A stretch of 64,000 bases of DNA from Fibrobacterota bacterium (GCA_023436205.1 JAEZKC010000006.1:76197-140196); one strand, 5' to 3'. Positions 1 to 8,568 are shown, counted from the first letter of the stretch. The notes: a model not told the origin generated them from the sequence alone. Numbers and translations are program-made.

Positions 1-260
1 CCGTAAAGCAGAAGGCGGGCCACAAGTACAGTGATAAAGCGGTTGGAGAAATCAAGCTGATTAAACCAGTAGTAATCGGTGAGAAACATGATTAGAAAGT
101 AGAAAACTACAACTGCGACTATTCCGATACCGGTGGAGATGGCACCTTTAAAAATCTTATGGAGCTGTTGATCCTCGGGAATTCCGGAACTGAAAAAGGC
201 TCTCAGAAGGGGTATCGAAGCGGCGGCTATGATTATAACGCTTAATAAGAAGAAAAGCAT
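1..260 (-). CDS. Membrane protein, C-terminus cut by window edge
   Basis: The reverse strand is open from an ATG at 258-260 to the left edge, giving about 86 codons without a stop. GGAGG (complement at 266-270) sits five bases upstream. The translation starts with a very hydrophobic helix (MLFFLLSVIIIAAASIPLL) and has a second long hydrophobic segment around residues 38-60, so it is a multi-pass inner-membrane protein. No family was recognised. It is transcribed away from the neighbouring Hsp20 gene's upstream region and may lie downstream of that gene in one transcript. Confidence 0.6.
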   Translation of the reverse strand, partial: MLFFLLSVIIIAAASIPLLRAFFSSGIPEDQQLHKIFKGAISTGIGIVAVVVFYFLIMFLTDYYWFNQLDFSNRFITVLVARLLLY

Positions 261-342
261 CTGTTCCTCCCGGATTGAAAACGCTTAGAAACCTGCAAAA
301 AACATACCGGGAGATAATCGGTCCCTCTACGGGGACCGATCT

Positions 343-780
343 TCACTGCACATTTATCTTACTACCCTTCTGCTCTTCCTCTGCTTTGGGGATAGTTATG
401 GAGAGCACTCCGTTTCGACACACGGCCTTGCTTTTATCCCAGAGCAGATTCTCCTCCAGCGGGATATCTCTGCGGAAAGAACTGAAGCGACTTTCGGTAT
501 AACTGCCCTGCTTCTCCTTTTTCTCCTCTTTTTTTTCTCCCTCGATGGTGAGAGTACCCTGGGAGTACGTCACGTTCAGGTCTTCTCGGGACATTCCGGG
601 AATTTCTGCCCTTATCTGATATTCTTTGTCGGTTTCGGTTATGTCTATCGAGGGGACAGAACGTTCTCCGATTTGACCCAGGGGAGCGCGAAAAAAATCA
701 AGTGCATTGGATAAGGGTCTTTCAAACCATTCTCCAAAAGTGGAAGGAGTGTTCTGGTTTCTTCTGCCTGGAAGATTCAT
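343..780 (-). CDS. Small heat shock protein, Hsp20/alpha-crystallin family
   Basis: This is an ATP-independent holdase chaperone that binds unfolding proteins. The 145-residue protein carries an alpha-crystallin domain over about residues 45-140. It includes the typical 'AEIPGM..EDLNV' strand region and the conserved C-terminal 'NGVLSITIPK' block. A longer reading frame runs upstream to 903. The ATG at 778-780 is preferred because AGGAGA lies about eight bases before it and because the resulting length fits bacterial Hsp20 proteins. The short sequence after the GVL block has no clear I-x-I anchoring motif, which could weaken oligomer assembly. No CIRCE-like element was seen upstream. Confidence 0.9.
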   Translation of the reverse strand: MNLPGRRNQNTPSTFGEWFERPLSNALDFFRAPLGQIGERSVPSIDITETDKEYQIRAEIPGMSREDLNVTYSQGTLTIEGEKKEEKKEKQGSYTESRFSSFRRDIPLEENLLWDKSKAVCRNGVLSITIPKAEEEQKGSKINVQ

Positions 781-998
781 AACTGACTTCTCCTGCTGAG
801 TTTGACCTGCCGGAAAATTGGCCCGCTGTTGATAAAAACAACTTGCTAATATCGTGCCGTAATCTTCTATTTTAAGCGTTTTCAAGCACTTATGGAGATA
901 CACTCCATATTTTTAGCGAAGTATCCGTCAATAATCAGTTTCAATTTTTCGTTAATATATCAGGGGTTATCCTTGGAAACATTTCACTGGGGGGTACT

Positions 999-1196
999 AT
1001 GGCAAAGAGAGAAATAAATCTGAATAAAGCTCCCGTGGAGGAGCTTACAAATTTGAGAATGGTCGGAGAGACGCGTGCTCACTTTGTGGTGGATCATCGT
1101 CCCTACAAGGACTGGAATGATCTGAAATCAAAAATACCGGGTATATCCGATCAGATGATAGACGATATGAAAAGAAGCGGGGCAACTCTCGATTAA
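999..1196 (+). CDS. Small helix-hairpin-helix protein (copy 1)
   Basis: A 65-residue protein made almost entirely of one helix-hairpin-helix unit. It has 'INLNKA' at the start and hairpin-type 'MVGETRA' and 'IPGIS' turns, as in the ComEA-type domain that contacts the DNA backbone. The family fold suggests DNA binding, but there is no secretion signal, so it is not a whole ComEA competence protein. It is the first of three tandem genes. It is closely related to the gene at 1530-1727, sharing the block DHRPYKDWND and a 29-base identical DNA stretch. GGGGGG just upstream may serve as the ribosome site. Confidence 0.75.
   Translation: MAKREINLNKAPVEELTNLRMVGETRAHFVVDHRPYKDWNDLKSKIPGISDQMIDDMKRSGATLD
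1092..1120 (+). repeat. 29-bp direct repeat inside tandem HhH genes (copy A)
   Basis: These 29 bases are identical to 1623-1651. Both lie at the same position of the two intact HhH genes, coding for the DHRPYKDWND block. Surrounding codons differ. Full identity over 29 bases points to recent duplication or gene conversion between the two copies. Confidence 0.85.
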
Positions 1197-1222
1197 GTTG
1201 TTCCGGTTCACCGGAGGTGCAT

Positions 1223-1419
1223 ATGTCAAAAGTAAATTTGAACAAGGCATCCAAATAGGATATACTGACCAATATCAGTGGTATTGGCGAAGAGATGGCG
1301 GATGTCACGTGCGGTACAGAGAAGAAAAGGGCGGTTTTAAGAATCTGAATGAAATCGACAAGGTGCCGGGCATTTCCGATGTCCGTGCGCAAAAAGTAAA
1401 GGATAACGCCGAATTGTAA
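1223..1419 (+). pseudogene. Broken helix-hairpin-helix gene (copy 2)
   Basis: A good ribosome site (GGAGG at 1213-1217) precedes ATG 1223, which opens MSKVNLNKASK and then meets TAG at 1256-1258. The same frame continues after the stop with DILTNISGIGEEMADV. The reading frame then shifts near 1301-1311 into RYREEKGGFKNLNEIDKVPG, ending with TAA at 1417-1419. Restoring one codon at the stop and one missing base would give a normal two-hairpin ComEA-like mini-protein of about 65 residues. Two lesions suggest decay, although assembly error cannot be excluded. It sits between two intact paralogues. Confidence 0.7.
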
Positions 1420-1424
1420 CGTAT

Positions 1425-1449
1425 AGCCGCTCTCCGGGGCGGCTTTTTT
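1425..1449 (+). terminator. Intrinsic terminator after broken HhH gene
   Basis: AGCCGC (1425-1430) pairs with GCGGCT (1439-1444) across an eight-base loop and is followed directly by a run of six T. It is a standard rho-independent terminator for rightward transcription. Confidence 0.75.
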
Positions 1450-1529
1450 GAAAATCGGTACTCCCTTGAGGACTGACTCCAGTAAACCAATTAGCTGATT
1501 CGGTCGAGGGACCGGGTCGGGAGGTAAAA

Positions 1530-1727
1530 ATGGCTGAACATAAAATTAATCTGAATAAAGCTGACTTCCAGGAACTGGCAGATCTTCCGATGGTGGGTGA
1601 CACTCGGGCAAAGGACATAATCGATCATCGTCCCTACAAGGACTGGAATGACTTCCGTACAAAAGTTCCTGGCTTTTCTGAAGGCATGGTTAATGACCTT
1701 AAGGCCGGTAATGCCACAATTGAATAA
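1530..1727 (+). CDS. Small helix-hairpin-helix protein (copy 3)
   Basis: A 65-residue paralogue of the gene at 999-1196, with the same length and layout: 'INLNKADF', a 'MVGDTRA' hairpin, DHRPYKDWND and 'VPGFS'. GGGAGG about seven bases upstream is the ribosome site. A DNA-binding role is expected from the HhH fold, but partners and process are unknown. It lies after its own terminator-bounded segment, so it probably has its own promoter between 1450 and 1520. Confidence 0.75.
   Translation: MAEHKINLNKADFQELADLPMVGDTRAKDIIDHRPYKDWNDFRTKVPGFSEGMVNDLKAGNATIE
1623..1651 (+). repeat. 29-bp direct repeat inside tandem HhH genes (copy B)
   Basis: Identical to 1092-1120; see that entry. The match starts and stops inside the two reading frames, in register with the encoded block. 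Confidence 0.85.
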
Positions 1728-1739
1728 ACAGCAGAAGAA

Positions 1740-1762
1740 TTTCCCGACACTATGTCGGGAAA
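1740..1762. terminator. Bidirectional terminator between convergent genes
   Basis: TTTCCCGACA (1740-1749) and TGTCGGGAAA (1753-1762) form a perfect ten-pair stem with a three-base loop. Flanking T-rich and A-rich bases allow it to work in both directions. It separates the HhH gene from the convergent DJ-1 gene, whose stop is at 1764. Confidence 0.75.
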
Positions 1763-1763
1763 C

Positions 1764-2273
1764 CTACTTTTTAAGTGCCTCTACAAGTTCCCTGTTGTAA
1801 TAAGGAATATCCGCAACAACTCTTCCCCACACGATATGCTCATCCCTGAATGCCGGTTTGTCTACCCAAATGCCACCTGCGTTTACCATATCATCCTTGA
1901 CCCCCATGCTTCCGGTCACCTTGCGGCCTTTGACAATTCCTGCACTTGCCGCCACCCATCCCGCATGACAGATAAATCCAAGAATTTTCTTCTGTTCGTG
2001 CATCTCCTTTACAAGTCTGATTATCTCCTTGTCACGGCGTAATTTGTCCGGAGCCCATCCGCCCGGTACCAGTAGAGCATCCAGGTCTGACGCACTCACT
2101 CCCTCCGCGGTGGAATCTGATTTCGCTGGAAGCCCTCCGCTTTTGGATGGATAGTACTCGTTGGCTTTGGGGCCGATGCAAACAATATCGGCATTCAGCT
2201 CAACCATTCTCATGTAGACAGCCCAGAATTCGAGATCCTCGAACCCCGGTCCTAAAAGCATCCCTATACGCAT
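1764..2273 (-). CDS. DJ-1/PfpI family protein
   Basis: A 169-residue single-domain member of the class I glutamine-amidotransferase-like superfamily. The nucleophile elbow is seen as 'FICHAGW' near residues 100-106 (catalytic-type Cys followed by His). An early Glu-containing segment 'GFEDLEF' matches the acidic residue that polarises this Cys in DJ-1 relatives. Members include proteases, glyoxalase III/deglycases and chaperones, so the exact reaction cannot be told. The ATG at 2271-2273 has AGGAG at good spacing. Length is normal for the PfpI group. It is a single gene facing the HhH cluster. Confidence 0.85.
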   Translation of the reverse strand: MRIGMLLGPGFEDLEFWAVYMRMVELNADIVCIGPKANEYYPSKSGGLPAKSDSTAEGVSASDLDALLVPGGWAPDKLRRDKEIIRLVKEMHEQKKILGFICHAGWVAASAGIVKGRKVTGSMGVKDDMVNAGGIWVDKPAFRDEHIVWGRVVADIPYYNRELVEALKK

Positions 2274-2408
2274 AAGAGCTCCTGAAAATTGTAAATTGAT
2301 GAGGGTACAGTTTCAATATAATCTTATACTGTCCAAAATGCCAAAAAGGAATTGATTCTGAAGAATGCCTTTATCATTTTATTGCTTACTTTCTAGAAAG
2401 GGAGAATT

Positions 2409-2960
2409 ATGAACGATATACTTAAAGTGATAAAGAGCAGAAGAAGTACACGGGCTTTCAAATCAGAGCAGATCAAAAAAGAAGAACTCGATATGATCCT
2501 GGAATCGGCGATGTACGCTCCTTCTGGTCATAATACTCAACCCTGGCATTTTACCGTAATACAGAATAGAGAAGTCATTTCTCACATTAACAGCATCTCA
2601 AAACAAGTGATGGCCACTTCGCCAATTGAGTGGATCAAAAATGCAGGATCTAAACCTGAGTACGACATCACTTATAACGCTCCCACTCTGATAATTATTA
2701 GCGGCCGTACTGATGCCATCACCTGGCGTACAGATTGTGATGCCGCTATTCAGAATATGCTCATAGCCGCTGAAAGTCTTAATGTGGGCTCGTGCTGGCT
2801 TGGCTTTGCGACATTCGGCTTCAAAATCGAAGGCGAAGCGGAAAAAATCGGGATTCCCAAGGGTTATGAACCCTTCTATGGGGTCGTACTTGGGTACAAA
2901 AGTAAAGCTGACAATACCGCTCCCGCAAGAAATATGAATGTGGTAAACTACATTCAATAA
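2409..2960 (+). CDS. Nitroreductase family FMN-dependent oxidoreductase
   Basis: A 183-residue protein with the nitroreductase signature. An N-terminal 'RRSTRAF' phosphate/FMN-binding segment is followed by 'APSGHNTQPWHF' and a C-terminal 'GSCWLGF' region. Family members are homodimeric flavoproteins that reduce nitro compounds, quinones or enones with NAD(P)H. The substrate cannot be inferred here. GGGAG precedes the ATG. The 3' end overlaps the convergent GT39-like gene by seven bases, leaving no room for a terminator between them. Confidence 0.9.
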   Translation: MNDILKVIKSRRSTRAFKSEQIKKEELDMILESAMYAPSGHNTQPWHFTVIQNREVISHINSISKQVMATSPIEWIKNAGSKPEYDITYNAPTLIIISGRTDAITWRTDCDAAIQNMLIAAESLNVGSCWLGFATFGFKIEGEAEKIGIPKGYEPFYGVVLGYKSKADNTAPARNMNVVNYIQ

Positions 2961-4618
2961 ACAGTTTCAGCAGATGGAATGCTGCCTGTGACAGGAATGA
3001 CTTCTTGAGAAAAGAAAATAGAGAGTCTTTCCTGGTCGATTCTGTAAACGGCAGCATCTCCAATGGCATGCTCTTTATGGAAAAGAAAGGAATAGTTCTT
3101 CAGTACTGCTTCCAGGTATTTTTCTTCTTTCCCATAAGAAGGATTGGTTAGTAGATAGTCGCCTTTTATTTGAAGAAGGAAGAAGACTATCTGCGATTCG
3201 TCTTCAACTCTTGGAAACGAAACAGTCCATCTTTCTGAGAAGTAGGCGGTAACGGGAGCAAGGACACTTATAATTCTGGCTTCTTCTTCTGTATTCTCCC
3301 TCAACCATTCTATTACCTGAAGAAAATTGCTCATGTGATATGGATAGTAATCTCTTTTATGCTGCTCTTTTATTGTTTGTACATGCCGTACGGAATTGGA
3401 TGCGAAATAAAAAAGAGTGAATCCTGCAATACTGATTGCTGCAATTTGTGTTCTCCATTTTTCAGTTTTCATTAAAACAGCAGCAGTGGAGGAAAGAAAA
3501 GCCAGTCCGTTCAGGAAATAGTGAATTATCATCGGCAGAACTGGAAGAATGTAACGAGGTTCCCTTGCTGACCAGGCGAGCAAAATTCCCATATAGAGGA
3601 CAAAATAGTAATCAAGCAGCGTCCGTCTTTTCCTGATGCTGGAAAGAAAACCGATTACAATCAGTAATATGCAAAATCCTAGCAAGATGAAAATGGGAAG
3701 TGAGCGGATATCAGAAAAAAACTCTCTCTTCAATCTGAAATTGGAACCTAAGAGAAGTGAGGAAGAGATTGCTCCGTAATAGCCGGTATTGTGAATTCCT
3801 CTTCTAACCAGGTCCTGTAATCCATTCACTGATGAGGTTGGATCATCAAAACGATATCTCTTCACCTCATTTTTAGATGGTATGAACTCCTGAAGTTGCC
3901 AGACGGGATCATTTAAGTTTATCTGGGTATAATGGTTTTTTACCATCCAGGTCGTAATCGGTATTGTAAGCAGAAATGCAAGTGCTGCAAAATTCACTGT
4001 CTTTATTAATCTGAACCGGTGAACCAGCAGGTATACCAATGTTCCTGCTATGAGCGCTACTCCTACAGTCCTGAGAAAGAAACTTATAAGAAGAAATAAA
4101 ACAGCTAAAATACCATTCAGCAAAGAGGGCGCTTTTTCTGTATAGGTAAAAATGAAAAACAGGGAAAGAAATGAGAATGCCAGATAGGGAAACTCAATCA
4201 TTACATATCCGGCATAGAAAAGCATCAGGGTGGACCAGGCACTGAGAAACGCAATCAGCAATGCATAGGGTCTGGGATGTACAGTGGAAAAATTTTTATA
4301 AATCATGAGAAATGATGTAGCCACAAAAATCAACATGTATGCATTAAGCCAGAACATGCTTCCGTTTGTCAGGTACATTACTGGACTGATCAGTAGAGGG
4401 AAACCGAAGGGGATTTTCAGGCAGGGATAGTTCATATAGGTGAATCCGTTGCCACTGAGGATCGATTTGGCAAGAATCATGTAGTAGGCACTGTCCCACT
4501 CTGGACGCCAGTTAATGGATACATTGGCAAAATAGAGAACGGCTGTAAGCAGGATCAAAACAGGTGCGCTCTTTAGGATTATTCGCCCGATATTTTCATT
4601 CTCGTTTAGCATATTCAC
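2954..4618 (-). CDS. GT39-like integral membrane glycosyltransferase
   Basis: A 554-residue protein with about ten hydrophobic segments. A first loop carries 'WRPEWDSAYY', the acidic motif position used by the ArnT/PMT (GT-C fold) glycosyltransferases that use polyprenyl-phosphate sugars at the outer face of the inner membrane. A soluble C-terminal part of about 130 residues ('ENTEEEARIISVL...') fits the periplasmic domain of this class. It starts eight bases after the upstream deacetylase gene, so the two probably form an operon modifying an envelope glycan or lipid. Acceptor and sugar are unknown. Confidence 0.75.
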   Translation of the reverse strand: MNMLNENENIGRIILKSAPVLILLTAVLYFANVSINWRPEWDSAYYMILAKSILSGNGFTYMNYPCLKIPFGFPLLISPVMYLTNGSMFWLNAYMLIFVATSFLMIYKNFSTVHPRPYALLIAFLSAWSTLMLFYAGYVMIEFPYLAFSFLSLFFIFTYTEKAPSLLNGILAVLFLLISFFLRTVGVALIAGTLVYLLVHRFRLIKTVNFAALAFLLTIPITTWMVKNHYTQINLNDPVWQLQEFIPSKNEVKRYRFDDPTSSVNGLQDLVRRGIHNTGYYGAISSSLLLGSNFRLKREFFSDIRSLPIFILLGFCILLIVIGFLSSIRKRRTLLDYYFVLYMGILLAWSAREPRYILPVLPMIIHYFLNGLAFLSSTAAVLMKTEKWRTQIAAISIAGFTLFYFASNSVRHVQTIKEQHKRDYYPYHMSNFLQVIEWLRENTEEEARIISVLAPVTAYFSERWTVSFPRVEDESQIVFFLLQIKGDYLLTNPSYGKEEKYLEAVLKNYSFLFHKEHAIGDAAVYRIDQERLSIFFSQEVIPVTGSIPSAETVY

Positions 4619-4626
4619 TTTTTCTC

Positions 4627-5385
4627 CTATTCGGAACTTCCCCAGTGGTTTGGTATTTTTAAGCCTGGACTGGCCGCATTTAGCAGTTCTGTAATGGTTG
4701 CAAATTCATACCCCCTATGATGCAAACTGTCTATCAGCAGGGACGTCAGTTCCACTGTTTCATTTCTATCGCCCCCTCCGTCGTGAAGAAGGATTATCGA
4801 GCCCTCTTTGACGCTGGCAAGTGCTCTGTCGAGCATCTCTTTGCAAGAGAGGTTTTCCCAGTCAATTGGTACAACATCAAAGAGCACATTCACCCGGTCA
4901 TTTTGATGGAGGTACCAGGGCAGAAGTATGAGTTTCATTCCTCGGGGCGACCTGAAAAAAATTTGTTCAGTATAACCAAGGGAGCGAATAAGGCTGTCTG
5001 TTTTTTCTATTTCGGTTTTGATAAACGAAGGGGATTTGAAAATCATGTCTCTATGTGACCAGGTGTGATTGCCGATTTCATGCCCCTGTTCGTGAATGCG
5101 CTGGCTCAGTTCATAGTTTTCCTGTGCATTTCTTCCTATAAGGAAAAAGCTGGCCTTAACGTTTTTCTTTTGCAGAATGGAAAGAATGGAATCGGTATAG
5201 GGGGGAGCCGGACCATCATCGTAGGTGAGTGCAACCAGTTTGCGGTCTGTATTTATACGGGTAAAACTTTGTCCGATGAATTGGGGCGTTTTGGAACTTG
5301 CCAGGCGGTATACTACTTTCACCGCTAAAGGCGACAGGATGGCAATCAGAACCACTATTAGCGATATTTTCAATGTTTTCTTCAT
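4627..5385 (-). CDS. Polysaccharide deacetylase (NodB/CE4 family)
   Basis: A 252-residue protein with an N-terminal membrane anchor or signal (residues 1-24) and a NodB homology domain. Visible CE4 motifs are TYDDGP (catalytic base and metal Asp), HTWSH (the H-x3-H metal pair), RSPRG (a variant of R-x-P-Y) and LHDGGG (catalytic His). These enzymes remove N- or O-acetyl groups from chitin, peptidoglycan or other glycans in a metal-dependent way. The unusual third motif may reflect a substrate other than chitin. The operon partner is the GT39-like gene, suggesting combined envelope-glycan or lipid-linked sugar modification. Confidence 0.88.
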   Translation of the reverse strand: MKKTLKISLIVVLIAILSPLAVKVVYRLASSKTPQFIGQSFTRINTDRKLVALTYDDGPAPPYTDSILSILQKKNVKASFFLIGRNAQENYELSQRIHEQGHEIGNHTWSHRDMIFKSPSFIKTEIEKTDSLIRSLGYTEQIFFRSPRGMKLILLPWYLHQNDRVNVLFDVVPIDWENLSCKEMLDRALASVKEGSIILLHDGGGDRNETVELTSLLIDSLHHRGYEFATITELLNAASPGLKIPNHWGSSE

Positions 5386-5721
5386 CAGGGTCTCCTTTCA
5401 CAAGTACTCACAAAAGACAAGCTATTCAACTATCATTCCAAAGATGCACCGGGTTTGGGACTTTTTTGATGATAATTCTTGGCCGGGTGGGATCAAAATA
5501 GCTCTCCGCCGATGTGCTCGATGCGGTTTCCAAGCCCATTAAACCTCATCGGTAGTTCTAAAGGAGTCTTGGGGCGGGTCTTTCCAGCTCCTCTTGAGAA
5601 CCGGATGTTGGTTTTTCAGCAAAATACGCGAGTTGAGCCTAAATTCTCTCCCGAGGGCACACTCCCCAGCTTAAATACCATCTTTTATATTACTCCTCTC
5701 ACTTCCTCTGGAGGAGCTCTT
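5386..5721. other. Intergenic region between divergent genes
   Basis: About 336 bases between the deacetylase (leftward) and the ABC ATPase (rightward). Open frames here lack ribosome sites and continue from the ATPase frame. No RNA gene or repeat was seen. It presumably holds both promoters; an AT-rich stretch near 5680-5695 is a possible -10 area for the rightward gene. Confidence 0.5.
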
Positions 5722-6576
5722 TTGATACAAGTACAGGACCTTCACTTCTCTTACAATGCTTCAGCTCATGAAACGCTTCACGGATTGAATTTTGGCATTG
5801 GAAAAGGAGAGATATTCGGTTTCCTGGGTCCAAGCGGTGCCGGAAAGAGCACTACCCAGAAAATCCTTACCGGGCTGCTTAAACGTTATAGCGGTTCCGT
5901 AAAGGTCGGTAATAAGGAAATCCGGCAGATCACCCCCGATTTCTACGAAAAAGTGGGGGTGGTGTTCGAATTCCCGAATCTTTTCAGCAAGTTTACCGCA
6001 CTTGAGAATTTGTCCTATTTTTCAGGGCTCTACAGGGGAGCCACATGGGATTTAAAGGAACTGCTCGCGTTGGTCGGTCTTGAAAAAGATATGAAAACTC
6101 GGGTGAGCGAGTTTTCAAAAGGCATGAAAATGAGATTAAACTTCTGTCGTGGTTTGCTCAATATTCCCGAGGTACTTTTCCTTGATGAACCTACATCCGG
6201 GCTCGATCCGGTAAACGCACGCGGTATACTGGAAATTATCAAGACTCAAAAACAGGCAGGCACCACAATCTTTCTGACAACTCACAATATGCATGTGGCG
6301 GATGAACTCTGTGACAGGGTGGCGTTTATAATAGACGGCCGCATCGTTCTGATCGATTCTCCGAGGACGCTCAAGCTTCAGAAGGGAAAGAAAAAGATTA
6401 AGGTGGAGTCTCGAAGTGAAAGCGGGATTATCACTGAAGAGTTCGCGATGGACGGCATTGGGGAGAATACCCGTTTCCAGGAGCTTCTAAAAAGCGGTAA
6501 ACTGGAAACAATACACAGTCTGGAAGCCAGTTTAGAGGATATATTTATCGAGGTAACAGGGAGGAGGCTGGTGTGA
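5722..6576 (+). CDS. ABC transporter ATP-binding protein
   Basis: A 284-residue nucleotide-binding subunit. Walker A is GPSGAGKST, the signature is 'FSKGMKMRL' (the LSxGQ position written SKGMK as in Nat/Ecs-type exporters), Walker B is 'VLFLDEPTSGLD' and the switch His is in 'TTHNM'. The frame is open far upstream, but TTG 5722 is chosen because GGAGGAG (5710-5716) lies just before it and because the protein then starts with the normal 'IQVQDLHFSY' beta strand. The C-terminal ~60 residues form the DUF4162-like tail common in drug or lipid exporters. It overlaps the first permease gene by four bases. Confidence 0.92.
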   Translation: MIQVQDLHFSYNASAHETLHGLNFGIGKGEIFGFLGPSGAGKSTTQKILTGLLKRYSGSVKVGNKEIRQITPDFYEKVGVVFEFPNLFSKFTALENLSYFSGLYRGATWDLKELLALVGLEKDMKTRVSEFSKGMKMRLNFCRGLLNIPEVLFLDEPTSGLDPVNARGILEIIKTQKQAGTTIFLTTHNMHVADELCDRVAFIIDGRIVLIDSPRTLKLQKGKKKIKVESRSESGIITEEFAMDGIGENTRFQELLKSGKLETIHSLEASLEDIFIEVTGRRLV

Positions 6577-7265
6577 GGCTTGCATCGGCGCTCAAGGCGG
6601 ATCTGCTTTTTCAGTATCGTCACGGCTTTTATGCCGTTTATGCTATAGTCTCTTTACTTTATATTCTCATATTGCGGAATATTCCAGCAAATACGGTTTC
6701 CACTGCGAGCGTTTTCGTCATACTGTCTGACACTTCGGTGCTGGGTTTCTTTTTCATAGGCGGAATTCTTATTCTGGAAAGAGGTCAGGGAATTCTGAAT
6801 GCGCTTTTCATCACTCCTCTGAAGATTTGGGAGTATCTGTTTTCAAAAACTGTTTCTCTTTCGTTATTGGCTTTAGCTGCCAGTCTGATGATCATCGTGG
6901 TTGGCACTGGTCGGGTTAATAACTTATTACCTTTTGGTGCAGGAGTTCTGCTTACTTCATCTTTATTTACTCTTTTGGGTAGCAGCATCGCCAGCAGGTC
7001 TGCAAGTGTAAACAGCTATTTCGGTAACGCCATGGTTTACCTGTTACCTACTTTTCTGCCCTTGCTTGGATTTTTCGGAATATATGAAACTCCATTTTGG
7101 ATGATAATTCCAAGTCAACCGGTAATTACTCTAACCCTTTCTGTATTCGGGGAAATCAGCACTGCAGAAATTGCACTTTCTCTGTTTGTCCTTGTCGTCT
7201 GGAACGCAATCGCCGCATTTACGGCTCACAAGTTTTTTTCATCATCATTAAGCGGCAAGTTGTAA
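6573..7265 (+). CDS. ABC exporter permease subunit 1
   Basis: A 230-residue membrane protein with about six hydrophobic helices. It starts at GTG 6573, which overlaps the ATPase stop (GTGA), and GGAGG lies just before it. The segment 'ILERGQGILNALFITPLKIWEY' is typical of ABC-2 permeases, where a short cytoplasmic coupling helix precedes the later helices. Together with the next gene it should form a heterodimeric channel powered by the upstream ATPase. The three-gene layout resembles the actinobacterial fluoroquinolone-exporter type, but the cargo is unknown. Confidence 0.82.
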   Translation: MRLASALKADLLFQYRHGFYAVYAIVSLLYILILRNIPANTVSTASVFVILSDTSVLGFFFIGGILILERGQGILNALFITPLKIWEYLFSKTVSLSLLALAASLMIIVVGTGRVNNLLPFGAGVLLTSSLFTLLGSSIASRSASVNSYFGNAMVYLLPTFLPLLGFFGIYETPFWMIIPSQPVITLTLSVFGEISTAEIALSLFVLVVWNAIAAFTAHKFFSSSLSGKL

Positions 7266-7987
7266 TGTTAAAAAGGATTTCATCTCTTCTTTTTGGTGAT
7301 TTCAGATTGATTTCCCGTGACCCCATGCTGTACGTTCTGTTTGCGGCACCTGTAATGACAGTATTAATCATTAGGTTTGGTATGCCGGTAGTCTCTTCTT
7401 TATTGGTGCAGCATTTACAGTTTAATCTTTTGCCCTTTCTGCCTTTCATAAATACATTTCTGGCTCTGATTCAGGCGATGCTGGCCGGTATGCTTTTCGG
7501 GTTTATCGCACTTGATGAACGCGATGAGGGGGTGATTGCAGCTATATCTGTAACTCCTGTTGCCCGGAGCGGATATATTTATTACCGGTTGGTGATTGCA
7601 GCACTTTTTTCCATGCTCTTTTTTTCCATTGTGATGGCAGGTGGTGGATACGTGCAGCTCAGCTTCTTTCGGATGTCGCTAATGACATTGATTGCATCGG
7701 TAAATGGAGCCTTTTATTTGCTTTTTTTGGCTTCTACCGCAGATAACAAGGTGGAGGGGCTTGCGTTATCCAAGCTGGGAGGATTGGTTTTTTTTGCACC
7801 AATTGCAGGTTTTTTTCTTCCACCTGTCTGGCGTTTTCCGATGATGGTTTTTCCAACCTATTGGGTCGTACCTGTTTTAACAGCCTCAGACAGGTCTCTT
7901 CTGCTTTTTATTCCGCTGATGGGGTTGGTTTTTGTTGCTTGGTTTTCTCTTCTGTTCAGATGGTTTGGCAAAAAGGTTCTTCTATGA
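7265..7987 (+). CDS. ABC exporter permease subunit 2
   Basis: A 240-residue protein with six predicted helices and the ABC-2 type segment 'ALDERDEGVIAAISVTPV', clearly parallel to the sequence in permease 1. The ATG at 7265 overlaps the previous stop by one base, so translation is coupled. A longer frame beginning at 7097 would overlap permease 1 by 170 bases and is rejected. It completes an ATPase-permease-permease operon, probably an exporter of a hydrophobic compound. Confidence 0.82.
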   Translation: MLKRISSLLFGDFRLISRDPMLYVLFAAPVMTVLIIRFGMPVVSSLLVQHLQFNLLPFLPFINTFLALIQAMLAGMLFGFIALDERDEGVIAAISVTPVARSGYIYYRLVIAALFSMLFFSIVMAGGGYVQLSFFRMSLMTLIASVNGAFYLLFLASTADNKVEGLALSKLGGLVFFAPIAGFFLPPVWRFPMMVFPTYWVVPVLTASDRSLLLFIPLMGLVFVAWFSLLFRWFGKKVLL

Positions 7988-8073
7988 TTCAGAGGGGGGA
8001 AGTTATGCCCTCAAAGATGAATTGTTCTTCGGGATAATCCACCTCTGAGAGTTTCTTTGACCTAAACGTCATC

Positions 8074-8568
8074 TCAAAGGCCTTCCTTAAACATGCAGTA
8101 CTTCGCCTGAAAACACCCATTGCAATCGCCCGTGCAGCCATTATAAATAATCTGCTCACCTTTCCTTCTGGTAACCGGAATCTTATCATTTAAAACAGTA
8201 TTATAAAGATATCTATAGAAAGGCTGGTCCGGGAGTTCTTCTGCAAGATCAACTCTTATATCGTGTTCTTCCAGTAAATCCAGTATTTTATCAATCTTTT
8301 CTCCCAGAGCTGTTCCTTGTAAAACACCGGGCTTTGGGATTTTGAAGTTCTTTGGAAAAAGGGATCTGATCGAACGGGTAGGGCCTGCCATGTTGCTTTC
8401 GCACTCAAGTGCGCTCTTTAGAAAAAGGTTATAAATTTCTGGGCTAACCTTCTCATCGCATCCAAATTTCGCGCCGATCATCTTCAGCCTCTCCTCTAAA
8501 AGTTCGTTTTCCTTCTGAAGATTCCGTTGGTAGCTGGATTTTTCTTTGAATTCTTCTGGAAAGATCAT
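8074..8568 (-). CDS. Unrecognised Cys-rich-tail protein
   Basis: A frame open up to 8808, but the ATG at 8566-8568 has AAGGAG eight bases upstream and is preferred, giving 164 residues. The protein starts with a charged coiled-coil-like stretch (about residues 5-35). It ends with a compact Cys cluster, CTGDCNGCFQAKYC, in which four Cys are spaced like a metal or Fe-S site. No family was recognised and there is no signal peptide. It is convergent with the ABC operon and divergent from the next gene. Function unknown; a metal-binding regulator or redox protein is only one possibility. Confidence 0.6.
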   Translation of the reverse strand: MIFPEEFKEKSSYQRNLQKENELLEERLKMIGAKFGCDEKVSPEIYNLFLKSALECESNMAGPTRSIRSLFPKNFKIPKPGVLQGTALGEKIDKILDLLEEHDIRVDLAEELPDQPFYRYLYNTVLNDKIPVTRRKGEQIIYNGCTGDCNGCFQAKYCMFKEGL

